A stretch of 64,000 nt of DNA, from contig CAWHKW010000029.1 of the NCBI GenBank assembly GCA_963829995.1, positions 1 through 64,000 on the forward strand, in the 5' to 3' direction. A program made the translations under genes and the position numbers. Below, one piece after another: positions 17,234 through 25,739 of this stretch. This DNA comes from JACCZX01 sp963829995 (GTDB lineage: Bacteria > Pseudomonadota > Gammaproteobacteria > Burkholderiales > Burkholderiaceae_F). The stretch's first letter is position 1, and the number at the start of each line of letters is the position of its first letter. The notes under the pieces were generated by a model. That model searched no databases and had not been told where the DNA came from. It worked only from the letters and a program-made list of their open reading frames with translations.

Positions 17234-17893
17234 TTAAGCTGTCTCAGCCTGTTCGATCGCCTCCAGCAACACCTCCGGTGGCTGCGCGCCGGATACCGCG
17301 AGGCGCTGATCGAACACAAAGAAAGGCACGCCAGTGACGCCGAGTGCGCGTGCGCGCCGCTCCTCGGCTTCAATCGCCGTGCGTCCTGCCTCGGAAGCGA
17401 GCCACGCGCGTGCGGCTGTTGCGTCAAAACCTGCTTCGCCCGCCAGCGTTGCCAATGCATCGATGTCGCCGATATTGATGCCGTCGACAAAATAAGCGCG
17501 GAACAATCGCTCGATCAGTGCATCGGCAGCCTTTAAATCGAGGTCTTGCGCCCAGGCAATCAATCGATGTGCATTGACCGTGTTCGGTTGGCGCACGATT
17601 CGCTCGAAGTCGAATGGAATTCCGACCTCGTCGCCGGCCGCTTTGATGCGCGCGTAAATCTGCTGCGCGCGCTCCGGCCCGCCGAACTTCTGCTCGAGGT
17701 AGCTGCGTCGATCGACGCCACCCGCGGGAATGTCAGGGTTCAGTTGAAACGCGAGCCAGCGCACTTGAACGCGCCGCGCATCGTTGCCCGCGCGCCGGGC
17801 AAGCGCCGTCTCGAGCTTGCGCTTGCCGATGTAGCACCAGGGGCACACTACATCGGACACGATGTCGATCGACAGGGGCAGCGTATTTAACAT
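17234..17893 (-). CDS. DsbA-family oxidoreductase (FrnE-like)
   Basis: Thioredoxin-fold protein of 219 residues without signal peptide, so cytosolic. The redox motif CPWC is at residues 17-20 (VSDVVCPWCYIGKRKLE). Further family blocks are PFDFERIVRQPNTVNAHRL and the C-terminal GVTGVPFFVFDQRLAVSGAQ with the cis-proline VPFF. FrnE-like members are disulfide isomerases or reductases linked to oxidative stress. I chose ATG 17893 because the CPWC distance then matches the family; an in-frame upstream start at 17941 adds 16 unconserved residues. Divergent from cbpA with a 50-bp gap. Confidence 0.9.
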   Translation of the reverse strand: MLNTLPLSIDIVSDVVCPWCYIGKRKLETALARRAGNDARRVQVRWLAFQLNPDIPAGGVDRRSYLEQKFGGPERAQQIYARIKAAGDEVGIPFDFERIVRQPNTVNAHRLIAWAQDLDLKAADALIERLFRAYFVDGINIGDIDALATLAGEAGFDATAARAWLASEAGRTAIEAEERRARALGVTGVPFFVFDQRLAVSGAQPPEVLLEAIEQAETA

Positions 17894-17943
17894 ACGGGTC
17901 TGAGCGCATTTTCGCACGCGCTGACCGCGAGACAGGATCACCG

Positions 17944-18906
17944 ATGGAGTTCAAGGAGTATTACAAAACGCTCGGGATCGGACAGACTGCAAGCGCCGAC
18001 GAAATCAAGAAGGCGTATCGCGGGCTCGCGCGCAAGTATCACCCGGACGTCAGCAAGGAGACCGACGCGTCTGCGCGCATGGCCGAGGTCAACGAAGCGT
18101 ATGCGGTGCTGTCGGATCCGCAGAAGCGTGCCGCATTCGACAAGCTAGCGCAGCGCCGTGCGGCCGGTCAGGACTTTCAGCCGCCTCCAGGGTGGGATGA
18201 AGGATTCGAGTTTTCGGACGCGAGTTCGGCTGGCGGTGGCGACGGTGACTTCAGCGAATTTTTTAACACGCTCTTCAGTCGTGCTGCGCGGGCGCGCCAA
18301 GGCGGTGGTGCACGCGCGCAGATGCGTGGTGCCGATCATCATGCCCAAATCTCGATCGGGTTGGCCGACGCATACCACGGTGCGACGCGACCGCTGGCAT
18401 TAAGGGAGACGCGCCTCGATCAGTCAGGCAACGTCGTTACCGCCGAGCGCGTACTCGACGTGCAAATACCGAAGGGCGTCAAGGAAGGTCAGAGCATTCG
18501 CCTGCGTGGCCAGGGCAGCCCAGGGCTGAACGGCGGTCCTGCGGGCGATCTATATCTGGAAGTCGAGTTCGAACACGACGCGCGCTATCGCATCGAGGGC
18601 CGCGACGTAACGCTGACGGTGCCCGTCGCGCCATGGGAGGCAGCATTGGGCGCGAGCATCGAAGTGCCCACGCCCTCGGGACGCGTCGAAGTCACTGTGC
18701 CGGCCGGTTCGAACAACGGCCGCAAGTTACGACTCAAAGGACGCGGAATTCCGGGCGCCGGTGCAACCGAGCCGGGGGACCTGTATCTTGAAATCGAATT
18801 GGCGGTGCCTCCGGCAAACAATGAAAAGGCACGCGAGCTGTACCAGACGATGGCGCGCGAGTTCTCGTCCTTCAATCCGCGCGAGCGCATGGGAGCACAA
18901 CGATGA
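17944..18906 (+). CDS. cbpA: DnaJ C-terminal domain protein, curved DNA-binding protein CbpA
   Basis: J-domain co-chaperone of 320 residues. The J domain occupies residues 1-68 with the HPD motif (RKYHPDVSKET) that stimulates DnaK ATPase. A Gly-rich linker follows, and the two beta-barrel client-binding domains are at about 135-300 (QIPKGVKEGQSIRLRGQGSP, VPAGSNNGRKLRLKGRGIPG). There is no Cys-rich zinc domain, which separates CbpA from DnaJ. The stop overlaps the start of cbpM by four bases (ATGA), so the pair is translationally coupled. CbpA also binds curved DNA in E. coli. Confidence 0.93.
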   Translation: MEFKEYYKTLGIGQTASADEIKKAYRGLARKYHPDVSKETDASARMAEVNEAYAVLSDPQKRAAFDKLAQRRAAGQDFQPPPGWDEGFEFSDASSAGGGDGDFSEFFNTLFSRAARARQGGGARAQMRGADHHAQISIGLADAYHGATRPLALRETRLDQSGNVVTAERVLDVQIPKGVKEGQSIRLRGQGSPGLNGGPAGDLYLEVEFEHDARYRIEGRDVTLTVPVAPWEAALGASIEVPTPSGRVEVTVPAGSNNGRKLRLKGRGIPGAGATEPGDLYLEIELAVPPANNEKARELYQTMAREFSSFNPRERMGAQR

Positions 18907-19211
18907 CGCAACACAAAGTGGATGCGGTGCTGATCGATGAAGAAACACTGGACCTGGACGAACTGGCCTCTGCTTGCGCGGTACCTCCCACCTGGGTCGT
19001 CGAGCGCGTCGACGCAGGCTTGCTGGAATGCAGCACTTTTGGCGGGAAGATGCGATTTGCCAGCGCTCATCTGGTGCGCGCGCGCCGGATGGTGACGACC
19101 GAGCGCCGCTTCGACGCCAACCAGGAGGTTGCAGCGCTGGTTGCAGACCTGATCGAGGAAGTCGAGCAGTTGCGAAGACAGGTGCAGGCGACCGGCAAGC
19201 GGCACGGCTAA
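18903..19211 (+). CDS. cbpM: Chaperone modulator CbpM
   Basis: Small protein of 102 residues of the CbpM/MerR_2-like family. It starts inside the cbpA stop (ATGA). Conserved pieces are LDLDELASACAVPPTWVVER and AGLLECSTFGGKMRFASAHL, followed by a basic helix (RARRMVTTERRFDANQEVAA) and a C-terminal coiled-coil-like helix. In E. coli CbpM binds the J domain of CbpA and blocks both its chaperone and DNA-binding functions. Gene order and overlap make this role very likely here. Confidence 0.9.
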   Translation: MTQHKVDAVLIDEETLDLDELASACAVPPTWVVERVDAGLLECSTFGGKMRFASAHLVRARRMVTTERRFDANQEVAALVADLIEEVEQLRRQVQATGKRHG

Positions 19212-19229
19212 CATCGAACTTGATCCCGC

Positions 19230-20163
19230 ATGAAGCCCGGCGCCAAATCCGCAATCGTTCGTGAGGTCGGCCTGCGCGATGGGCTGCAGAGCATTTCGCG
19301 CGTGTTGCCGACTGGGCAAAAAATCGAATGGATCCGCGACGCGTACGCCGCCGGGCAGCGAGAGATCGAAGTCGGCTCATTCGTCCCTGCGCGTTTGTTA
19401 CCCCAACTGGCCGACACCGATCGGTTAGTCGAGTTCGCCAAGACGCTGCCAGGACTCTGCGTGTCGGTGCTGGTGCCCAATCTGAAAGGTGCAGAACGCG
19501 CGCTCGAGTGTGGCGCCGATCTGATGCTGCTACCGCTATCGGCCAGCCGCGAGCACAGCCTCGCCAATCTGCGCAAGTCGCCGGACGACGTCGTCGCAGA
19601 GACCGCCCGCATCCGTGACCTGCGCGATGCCAAAGCAATCGAAGTGCCTGATCGAAGTCGGCATCAGCACAGCCTTCGGCTGCACGTTGCAGGGCAAGGT
19701 CGAATCGGCCGAAGTATTACGCCTGCTGCGCGCGGTACTCGACGCCGGCGTCGACCGCGTCGGACTGGCGGACACAGTCGGTTATGCCGATCCTTCGATG
19801 GTTCGCAACCTGTTCGAGCAAGCGCTGCCGATTGCCGGTGACCGCCTCAACTGCGGCCATTTCCATGACACGCGCGGACTCGGCATGGCCAACGTGTACG
19901 CGGCATGGCAAGCGGGCATCACGCGCTTCGATGCGTGCCTGGCCGGCATCGGCGGTTGCCCGCACGCGCCGGGCGCGAGCGGCAACGTGTCGACCGAAGA
20001 CGTCGTGTACATGTTTGCCAGCATGGGCGTTTCGACCGGGCAGGACTTCGATCGGTTGATTGCGTTGCGCGCCAAGGTTGCGCAATGGCTTGAAGGCGAA
20101 GCGCTGCACGGTTCGCTGTGGCGCGCCGGTCTGCCGAAAACGATGCTAGCGACGACTGCATGA
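19230..20163 (+). pseudogene. Hydroxymethylglutaryl-CoA lyase-like gene, one frameshift
   Basis: Two overlapping frames make one full-length HMGL-like protein of about 310 residues. The first (19230 to about 19640) holds REVGLRDGLQ, the catalytic Arg-Asp site, and VGSFVPARLLPQLAD. The second (about 19640-20163) holds IEVGISTAFGCTLQGKV, GLADTVGYADPSMV, the metal-binding CGHFHDTRGLGMANVYAA and the cysteine loop GIGGCPHAPGASGNVSTED. One base change of frame near 19,620-19,650 restores the gene. It cleaves HMG-CoA or a related 3-hydroxy-3-methyl acyl-CoA. Its stop overlaps the start of the CoA-transferase gene (ATGA), so the pair acts in one pathway. The single shift may be a sequence error; type is given as pseudogene because the frame is broken as written. 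Confidence 0.85.
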
Positions 20164-21359
20164 ACGGTGATCAGACTCCACAACCACTGAACGGCCTGCG
20201 CGTCGTCGAGTTCACGCACATGGTGATGGGCCCGACATGCGGCATGGTGCTCGCCGACATGGGCGCGGAGGTGATCAAGGTTGAGCCGATCGACGGCGAC
20301 CGGACGCGCTTTCTGCTTGGCGCTGGTGCTGGGTTTTTTCCAATGTTCAATCGCAATAAGAAAAGCATCGCGATCGATTTGCGCAATGAAGCAGGTGCGC
20401 AAACTGCGCGCGAGCTTGCTGCGTCCGCCGACGTGGTCCTCGAGAACTTCAAGCCGAACACGATGCAAAAGTACGGGCTCGACTATGCGGCGCTGTCGAA
20501 GACCCATCCGCGCCTGATCTACGTCGGCCATAAAGGATTTTTGCCCGGACCGTACGAACATCGCACCGCGCTCGACGAAGTGGTGCAGATGATGGGCGGC
20601 CTCGCCTACATGACAGGCCGCCCCGGCGACCCGCTGCGCGCGGGCACCAGTGTCAATGACATCATGGGCGGCATGTTTGGTGCCATCGGCACTCTGGGTG
20701 CATTGATTCAGCGCGGCATTACCGGCAAAGGCATGGAAGTGCAATCCGCTCTGTTCGAGAACAACGTGTTTTTAATGGGCCAGCACATGCTGCAGTACGC
20801 GGTCACCGGCAAGCATCCGGCGCCGATGCCGGCGCGCGTCAGCCCATGGGCGATTTACGACGTGTTTACCGTCAAGAACGGCGAGCAGATTTTCCTGGCC
20901 GCAGTCAGCGATGCGCAGTGGGCAACGTTTTGCGATGCGCTTGGCTACACCGACCTGAAAGCCGATCCGACGCTGGCGACGAACAATCAGCGCGTGCATC
21001 AGCGTCCCACGCTGCTGAAGACGATCAACGAGCGCCTGGCCTCGCGCACCGCCGACGAATTGGCGGCACTGTTCGAAAAAGTCGGGCTGCCGTTCGCGCC
21101 GATCCGAAAGCCGGAAGATTTGTACGACGATCCGCACTTAAAAGCGACTGGTGGCTTGGCTGATATTTCGCTGCCGGACGGCGAGCGCGCTGGCGAGACC
21201 GTCAAGACCACGCTGTTCCCAATCACCATGCAGGGCAAGCGGCTCGGCGTGCGAATAAGTCCACCGAAGTTGGGTGAGCACACGCGGGAATTGCTCGGCG
21301 CCATCGGCTACTCGCAGGAAAAAATCGAAACGCTGCTGGCGCAGGCAGCGGTCGCTTAG
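20160..21359 (+). CDS. CaiB/BaiF family CoA-transferase
   Basis: Class III CoA-transferase of 399 residues from ATG 20160, overlapping the lyase stop. Family blocks: LRVVEFTHMVMGPTCGMVLA, MGAEVIKVEPIDGDRTR, FNRNKKSIAIDLRNEAG and SADVVLENFKPNTMQKYG. Asp167 in SVNDIMGGMFGAIGTLGAL aligns with the catalytic Asp that forms the acyl anhydride in formyl-CoA transferase. It probably activates a dicarboxylic or branched acid with CoA for the lyase encoded just upstream, and the Bug receptor gene 19 bp downstream would import it. The exact acid (for example a hydroxymethylglutarate- or citramalate-like compound) is inference. Confidence 0.92.
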   Translation: MNGDQTPQPLNGLRVVEFTHMVMGPTCGMVLADMGAEVIKVEPIDGDRTRFLLGAGAGFFPMFNRNKKSIAIDLRNEAGAQTARELAASADVVLENFKPNTMQKYGLDYAALSKTHPRLIYVGHKGFLPGPYEHRTALDEVVQMMGGLAYMTGRPGDPLRAGTSVNDIMGGMFGAIGTLGALIQRGITGKGMEVQSALFENNVFLMGQHMLQYAVTGKHPAPMPARVSPWAIYDVFTVKNGEQIFLAAVSDAQWATFCDALGYTDLKADPTLATNNQRVHQRPTLLKTINERLASRTADELAALFEKVGLPFAPIRKPEDLYDDPHLKATGGLADISLPDGERAGETVKTTLFPITMQGKRLGVRISPPKLGEHTRELLGAIGYSQEKIETLLAQAAVA

Positions 21360-21378
21360 TGACCCCAAGGAGACTGAA

Positions 21379-22365
21379 ATGACAATGAACACAGATAACC
21401 TTCTGAAGCGCCGGACGCTGCTCGGCCTCAGCGCTGTCGCAACATCGGCTCTCTGGCCGACCATCGCACTAGGCCAGGCCAAGGTCGTCCGCATCATCCT
21501 GCCGGTGGCAACCGCTTCGGGCGTCGACACGATTACGCGCGCATCGTCGCAGGCGTTGTCGGCTGCGCTTGGCTACCCGCTGGTGATCGAGAACCAGCCG
21601 GGCGCCGGTGGCATCGTCGGCACGTCCGCGATGGTCAAGTCGCCACCCGACGGCTTCACGCTGAGTATTGTCTCCAACAATCATGTGATCTACCCGAGCG
21701 TGTACAAGTCGCTGCCGTTCGATCCGATCAACGAAATCACCCCGATTGCGATCATCGGGTCAACGCCGATCGTGTTCGTCGTCAATCCGAAAGTGCCCGC
21801 CAAGGACGCGAAGGAGCTGATCGCCTTGCTGAAAGCCAAGCCCGGCGGATACAACTACGCGTCATCAGGAAACGGCACGATCCTGCACCTGGCCGCTGCG
21901 ATGTTTTTCGATGAAGCCGGTGTCACGGCGACGCACGTTCCGTACAAGGGCGTCGGCCCGATGGTGACCGACCTGATCGGCGGCCAGGTTGAGATGGGCA
22001 CGCTGGCGCTGCCGTCGATTCAGCAACATCTGAAAAGTGGCGCATTGCGCGCTATCGGAACCGGCACCGCGGCTCGACTCGCCGCCGCGCCCGACATCCC
22101 GACGATGACCGAACAGGGCATGCCGGGATATCTAGTCGAAGGCTGGTTTGCGGTGATCGGCCCGGCCAAGATGGCGGCTGCCGACGTCAAGCGCATCAAT
22201 GCTGCGTTCGCCACCGCTTTCGCAACTCCCGAAGTACGCGAGACGATGGCCAAGCAGGGCAACACGATCAACGTCAGCACGCCCGAGGTGGCCGCGCAGT
22301 TTTTCCGCAGCGAAATGGCGAAATACGCGAAGCTTGTAAAGAAGGCGGGGGTCGAGCTGCAGTAG
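21379..22365 (+). CDS. Bug/TctC-family receptor of the lyase/CoA-transferase operon
   Basis: Periplasmic binding protein of 328 residues. The N-terminus has a twin-arginine-like motif (LLKRRTLLGLSAVATSALW) before a hydrophobic stretch, so Tat export is possible. Family blocks: RIILPVATASGVDTITRASS, LVIENQPGAGGIVGTSAMVK, NYASSGNGTILHLAAAMFF and HVPYKGVGPMVTDLIGGQVE. ATG 21379 has a good AAGGAG. As the last gene of the operon with HMG-CoA lyase-like and CaiB genes, it probably captures the acid those enzymes degrade. Confidence 0.92.
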   Translation: MTMNTDNLLKRRTLLGLSAVATSALWPTIALGQAKVVRIILPVATASGVDTITRASSQALSAALGYPLVIENQPGAGGIVGTSAMVKSPPDGFTLSIVSNNHVIYPSVYKSLPFDPINEITPIAIIGSTPIVFVVNPKVPAKDAKELIALLKAKPGGYNYASSGNGTILHLAAAMFFDEAGVTATHVPYKGVGPMVTDLIGGQVEMGTLALPSIQQHLKSGALRAIGTGTAARLAAAPDIPTMTEQGMPGYLVEGWFAVIGPAKMAAADVKRINAAFATAFATPEVRETMAKQGNTINVSTPEVAAQFFRSEMAKYAKLVKKAGVELQ

Positions 22366-22485
22366 GCGAGCCGGAAGCAACTGCAATCGTTACTGCCATC
22401 TATCACCGCGGCAGATCAAGACGCTTTCGGATTTGATGAAAGACCTAAAGAGGATAAGCAACACTTCGACCAACTTGTTAAAGGC

Positions 22486-22698
22486 GTGCGTGAGATGAAG
22501 CGCCACATTGCCGGAAAGACCGTCAAGGGTGCGTGCATGACGGAGCTTGCAGAGCCCAATATTCGAGCCATTCGCGAAGCGGCACAGATCAGTCAATCGC
22601 AGTTTGCGAAGCTCATTAGCGTAAACCGGCAGCCAGTCGTTGTGTTCCCAGTTGGTTCGTTGAACCGTTTCGACATGAAAAGCGGGGCGTTTGGGTGA
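22486..22698 (+). pseudogene. Truncated HTH antitoxin-like (NadS/HigA type) fragment
   Basis: The open frame, which continues upstream without a start to about 22,410 (FDERPKEDKQHFDQLVKGVR), reads EMKRHIAGKTVKGACM, EPNIRAIREAAQISQSQFAK and LISVNR. This is the first two-thirds of the Xre HTH of NadS/HigA-like antitoxins. After LISVNR the usual continuation with NWEQ is lost and unrelated residues run to the stop. On the opposite strand of the following 50 bp one reads VETVQRTNWEHNDWLP, which looks like that missing piece, so a small inversion is possible. No toxin gene is next to it. It is probably dead. Confidence 0.6.
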
Positions 22699-22738
22699 TC
22701 GAGCCAAAGGCATTACACGGATTTATTGAGCGGCAAGC

Positions 22739-22762
22739 GCTTGCTCTCGATCGAGAGCAAGC
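22739..22762. repeat. Perfect 24-bp palindrome
   Basis: Half site GCTTGCTCTCGA followed directly by its reverse complement, with no spacer and no mismatch. It lies between the HTH relic and the TPR-oxygenase gene. There is no T-run, so it is not a standard terminator. It could be an operator for a dimeric regulator or a recombination remnant. Confidence 0.85.
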
Positions 22763-22834
22763 AAAAGCGATGGCGTCTCCCCTGTCTAGCTACATACGAA
22801 ACCAAAGCGCACTTTGAGCGTGTGATTCACGACA

Positions 22835-24190
22835 ATGAATGATCGCGCCGTGGACGTTGCGCGCTTGCGCGCCACGTTGGCTGTGCAACCGAACGACCGG
22901 GTGTCGTGGCACAACCTCGCAGCGGCCGAAGGCGATTTGGGGCACGCCGCAGAGGCGGAGATCGCAGCCCGGCATGCCATAGCCCTCGGCATCGATGCAC
23001 CTGAAACGCGGTTGGTGCTGGCGCGCGCGCTGCAGTCGCTGCGCAAACTCGACGAAGCCGAAAGCATGTTCAGGAAGGCGATTGCGCTGCGTCCCGCGTA
23101 CGCCGATGCGCATCGAGACCTCGCGCAGCTGACATGGATGCGTACCGGTCGCGCCGAAGATGCGTTGAAAAAATTGTCGCGCGCGTTACGCGAATCTCCT
23201 GCCGACGGCGCGCTGCATCTCGTGCATTCGAGCGTGCTCGAGTTTGCCGGCGATCTGGCGAGCTCCCTCGCCGCTGCCGAGCGCGGGTTGGCTCACGCAC
23301 CGAAGGATCTGCCGCTTCTGATGCAGGCTGCGCATCTGTGTACCGAAAGCGGCGATGCGGAGCGCGCGCTGTCGCTCTCGATGCGCGCTGTGCAACTAGC
23401 CCCTGCCGACACCCGCGCTCAGATCAGTATGTGCGAATCGCTGCTATCCGCAGGAAATTCGGCAGAAGCGGAGGCCATAGCGGCCGCACTGTGCACCGCC
23501 TTGCCGACCAACCAATACGCGCTGGCATTGCGGGCGACGGCTTGGCGACTGCTGGGCGACGCGCGGTACCAGGCTCTGTATGACTATCGATCACTGGTAG
23601 CAGAGCAGGAGCTCGCCACGCCGGCAGGCTTCGCGAATCTCGAAGCGTTTCTGAGCGAGCTATCGGGTGAACTGCAAGGCTTGCATAGCTTCCACACACA
23701 TCCGCTCTATCAATCCGTACGCGGTGGCAGTCAGCTGCATTTGCAGTCAGCGGAATTGGCGCGGCCGCTGATCCGAATGCTGTTTGAGTCCATCGATGTG
23801 GCGATTCAGCGCTACACCATCGGCTTGAACGCCGGAACTGACCCGATACGAATCCGCAACACCGGGCGCGCTGCACTGACCGGCGCCTGGAGCGTGCGGT
23901 TGCGCTCCGGCGGCCATCACGCCGATCACGTACACCCAAACGGGTGGCTATCCTCGGCGTGCTACGTCGCGCTACCTCCTACGATCGGCGACGGAGTAAC
24001 TCGCCGCGACGGTTGGCTGCGCTTCGGCCGCCCCGGGGTAAAGACAGTTCCTCCGCTGGACGCCGACCACTTCGTCAAGCCGCGACCGGGTTTGCTGGTG
24101 CTCTTTCCCGCGTACATGTGGCACGGCGTCGAACCGTTCGAAAGCGACCAGCCTCGCCTCTCGGTCGCCTTCGATGTGGTACCTGCCTAG
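22835..24190 (+). CDS. TPR protein with C-terminal 2OG-Fe(II) oxygenase domain
   Basis: Protein of 451 residues. The first 250 residues are tetratricopeptide repeats (HNLAAAEGDLGHAAEAEIAA, ALQSLRKLDEAESMFRKAIA, AYADAHRDLAQLTWMRTGRA). The C-terminal 190 residues match the putative 2OG-Fe(II) oxygenase group: HADHVHPNGWLSSACYVALP near residues 360-380 supplies iron ligands, and VLFPAYMWHGVEPF near 425 the distal His and the 2-oxoglutarate-binding side. Family members hydroxylate proteins or small molecules; the substrate here is unknown. Its stop overlaps the stop of the convergent OsmC relic. No signal peptide. Confidence 0.82.
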   Translation: MNDRAVDVARLRATLAVQPNDRVSWHNLAAAEGDLGHAAEAEIAARHAIALGIDAPETRLVLARALQSLRKLDEAESMFRKAIALRPAYADAHRDLAQLTWMRTGRAEDALKKLSRALRESPADGALHLVHSSVLEFAGDLASSLAAAERGLAHAPKDLPLLMQAAHLCTESGDAERALSLSMRAVQLAPADTRAQISMCESLLSAGNSAEAEAIAAALCTALPTNQYALALRATAWRLLGDARYQALYDYRSLVAEQELATPAGFANLEAFLSELSGELQGLHSFHTHPLYQSVRGGSQLHLQSAELARPLIRMLFESIDVAIQRYTIGLNAGTDPIRIRNTGRAALTGAWSVRLRSGGHHADHVHPNGWLSSACYVALPPTIGDGVTRRDGWLRFGRPGVKTVPPLDADHFVKPRPGLLVLFPAYMWHGVEPFESDQPRLSVAFDVVPA

Positions 24191-24615
24191 GTCTCGAGCC
24201 TCGCGTCCATCGTGATCTTCGCCTTCAGCAGCTTGGATACCGGGCAACCTTCCTTGGCCTTGTTCGCGATCCTTTCGAACTTCGCCTGATCGGCGCCCGG
24301 AATCTTGGCGACCACGTTCAGATGACTCGCGGTGATCTCGAAACCTTCACCGCACCTTGTCGAGTGTGACTTCGGCGTGTGTTTCTATTTTTTCCGCCGT
24401 CAACCCTTCATTGCCGAGCATCAATGACAGCGCCATCGAAAAACAGCCCGCGTGCGCGGCGCCGATCAGCTCTCCGAATTGGTGCCCTTGCCGTTCTCAA
24501 CTCGGGACTTGAAGCCATACGGCGCATCGCTCAAGACACCGGTTTCGGTAGAAATGGTGCCGCTGCCGTCCTTGATGCCGCCTTTCCAGACCGCCGATGC
24601 TTTCTTGATCGTCAT
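24187..24615 (-). pseudogene. OsmC-family peroxiredoxin gene with two frameshifts
   Basis: On the minus strand, ATG 24615 (with AAGGAGCA upstream) starts an OsmC protein: TIKKASAVWKGGIKDGSGTI, DAPYGFKSRVENGKGTNSE, then after a one-base loss ELIGAAHAGCFSMALSLML with the catalytic Cys, EKIETHAEVTLDKV, then after a one-base gain GFEITASHLNVVAKIPGA, FERIANKAKEGCPVSKLLKA with the second redox Cys, and KITMDARLET before the stop at 24187. OsmC reduces organic hydroperoxides. The two shifts nearly cancel, which is what sequence errors would give, but as written the gene is broken. Confidence 0.82.
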
Positions 24616-24741
24616 GATTGCTCCTTGGTTGCCCTGTCGCCGTTAGCCCAGCAAGGGGCAAACCCGCGCTACGCGCCCGGGCTACGGCCGCATACAATCC
24701 GGCGAAATTCGATTAAAAATTGATCACAAAAGGAGACTCAG

Positions 24742-25707
24742 ATGAATAGCATCAAGCGCGTTCTGGTCGCGTTGGCAGCAACCGGCCTTGCCGTCACCGC
24801 GCAAGCGCAGGAAAAAGTCACATTGTCGATCGCCACCGGCCCCACGACCGGTGTGTACTACCCACTCGGCGGCGGCATCGCCAACGTGCTATCGAAATAC
24901 GTGCCCGGTTACGCAGCTAACGCGGAAACCACGGCGGGGTCGGTAGCCAACCTGCAACTGATGAGCCAGAAAAAGTCGGACATCGCGCTATCAATGGCCG
25001 ACGCCGCTTGGGATGGCTTCAAAGGCCAGGGCAAATTTGCGGCCGGCTCGGTGCCGGTGCGCACGCTGATGATTGCGTACCCGAACCGGATGCACATCGT
25101 CACGATCGACGGCACCGGCATCAGCAAGATGGCCGATCTGAAAGGCAAGCGCGTGTCGACCGGCGCCCCCAACAGCGCCACTGAGTTGATGGCGCAGCGT
25201 GTGCTCGAAGCGGCAGGCCTCGATCAGGAGAAAGACATCCGGCGCGAGCGGCTTGATCCGGGCAAGTCGACCGACTCGATCAAGGACAAAAAGCTCGATG
25301 CTTACTTCTGGGTCGGCGGCATTCCGACCGCAGCGGTGACCGACCTCGGCGCCACGCCGGGCACCAAGCTCAAGCTGGTCGATCACGCCGAAGTGGTGGA
25401 CAGCATGAACAAGAAATACGGTCCGCTTTACATCCGCGACACCATCCCGGCGAAAGCGTATCCGGGGCAGGACCAGCCGAACCAGGTGGCCACGGTGCAG
25501 AACCTGATCATTGCGCGCGCCGATATGTCGGATCAGGTCGCCTACAACATCGTCAAAACGATTTTTGAGAAGCGCGACGAGCTGATTCTGGTGCACAAGG
25601 AAGCGACTAACTTCGACCTGAAGCTGCAGAGCAACGACGCGTCGCCGATTCCGTTTCACCCCGGCGCGATCAAGTACTTCAACGAGAAGGGCATCAAGAT
25701 TAAATAA
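24742..25707 (+). CDS. TAXI family TRAP transporter solute-binding subunit
   Basis: Periplasmic receptor of 321 residues with a signal peptide (VLVALAATGLAVTAQAQ) cleaved near residue 22. The TAXI landmark ATGPTTGVYYPLGGGIANVL follows, with ETTAGSVANLQLMSQKKSDI and LKGKRVSTGAPNSATELMAQ. TAXI receptors feed TRAP permeases with glutamate, 2-oxoglutarate or other organic acids; the ligand here is unknown. It is preceded by AAAAGGAGA and followed after 32 bp by the fused permease gene, forming a complete two-gene TRAP system. Confidence 0.94.
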   Translation: MNSIKRVLVALAATGLAVTAQAQEKVTLSIATGPTTGVYYPLGGGIANVLSKYVPGYAANAETTAGSVANLQLMSQKKSDIALSMADAAWDGFKGQGKFAAGSVPVRTLMIAYPNRMHIVTIDGTGISKMADLKGKRVSTGAPNSATELMAQRVLEAAGLDQEKDIRRERLDPGKSTDSIKDKKLDAYFWVGGIPTAAVTDLGATPGTKLKLVDHAEVVDSMNKKYGPLYIRDTIPAKAYPGQDQPNQVATVQNLIIARADMSDQVAYNIVKTIFEKRDELILVHKEATNFDLKLQSNDASPIPFHPGAIKYFNEKGIKIK

Positions 25708-25739
25708 GCGGGCGTTGCCCGGCCGCCGCTTAGTCATCA

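Noticed and set aside
22486..22698. Working toxin-antitoxin module
   Set aside because: The HTH is broken and no toxin-like ORF is adjacent on either strand.
24379..24723. Plus-strand ORF across the OsmC relic
   Set aside because: The opposite strand carries clear OsmC sequence with both redox cysteines; the plus-strand frame is a shadow.
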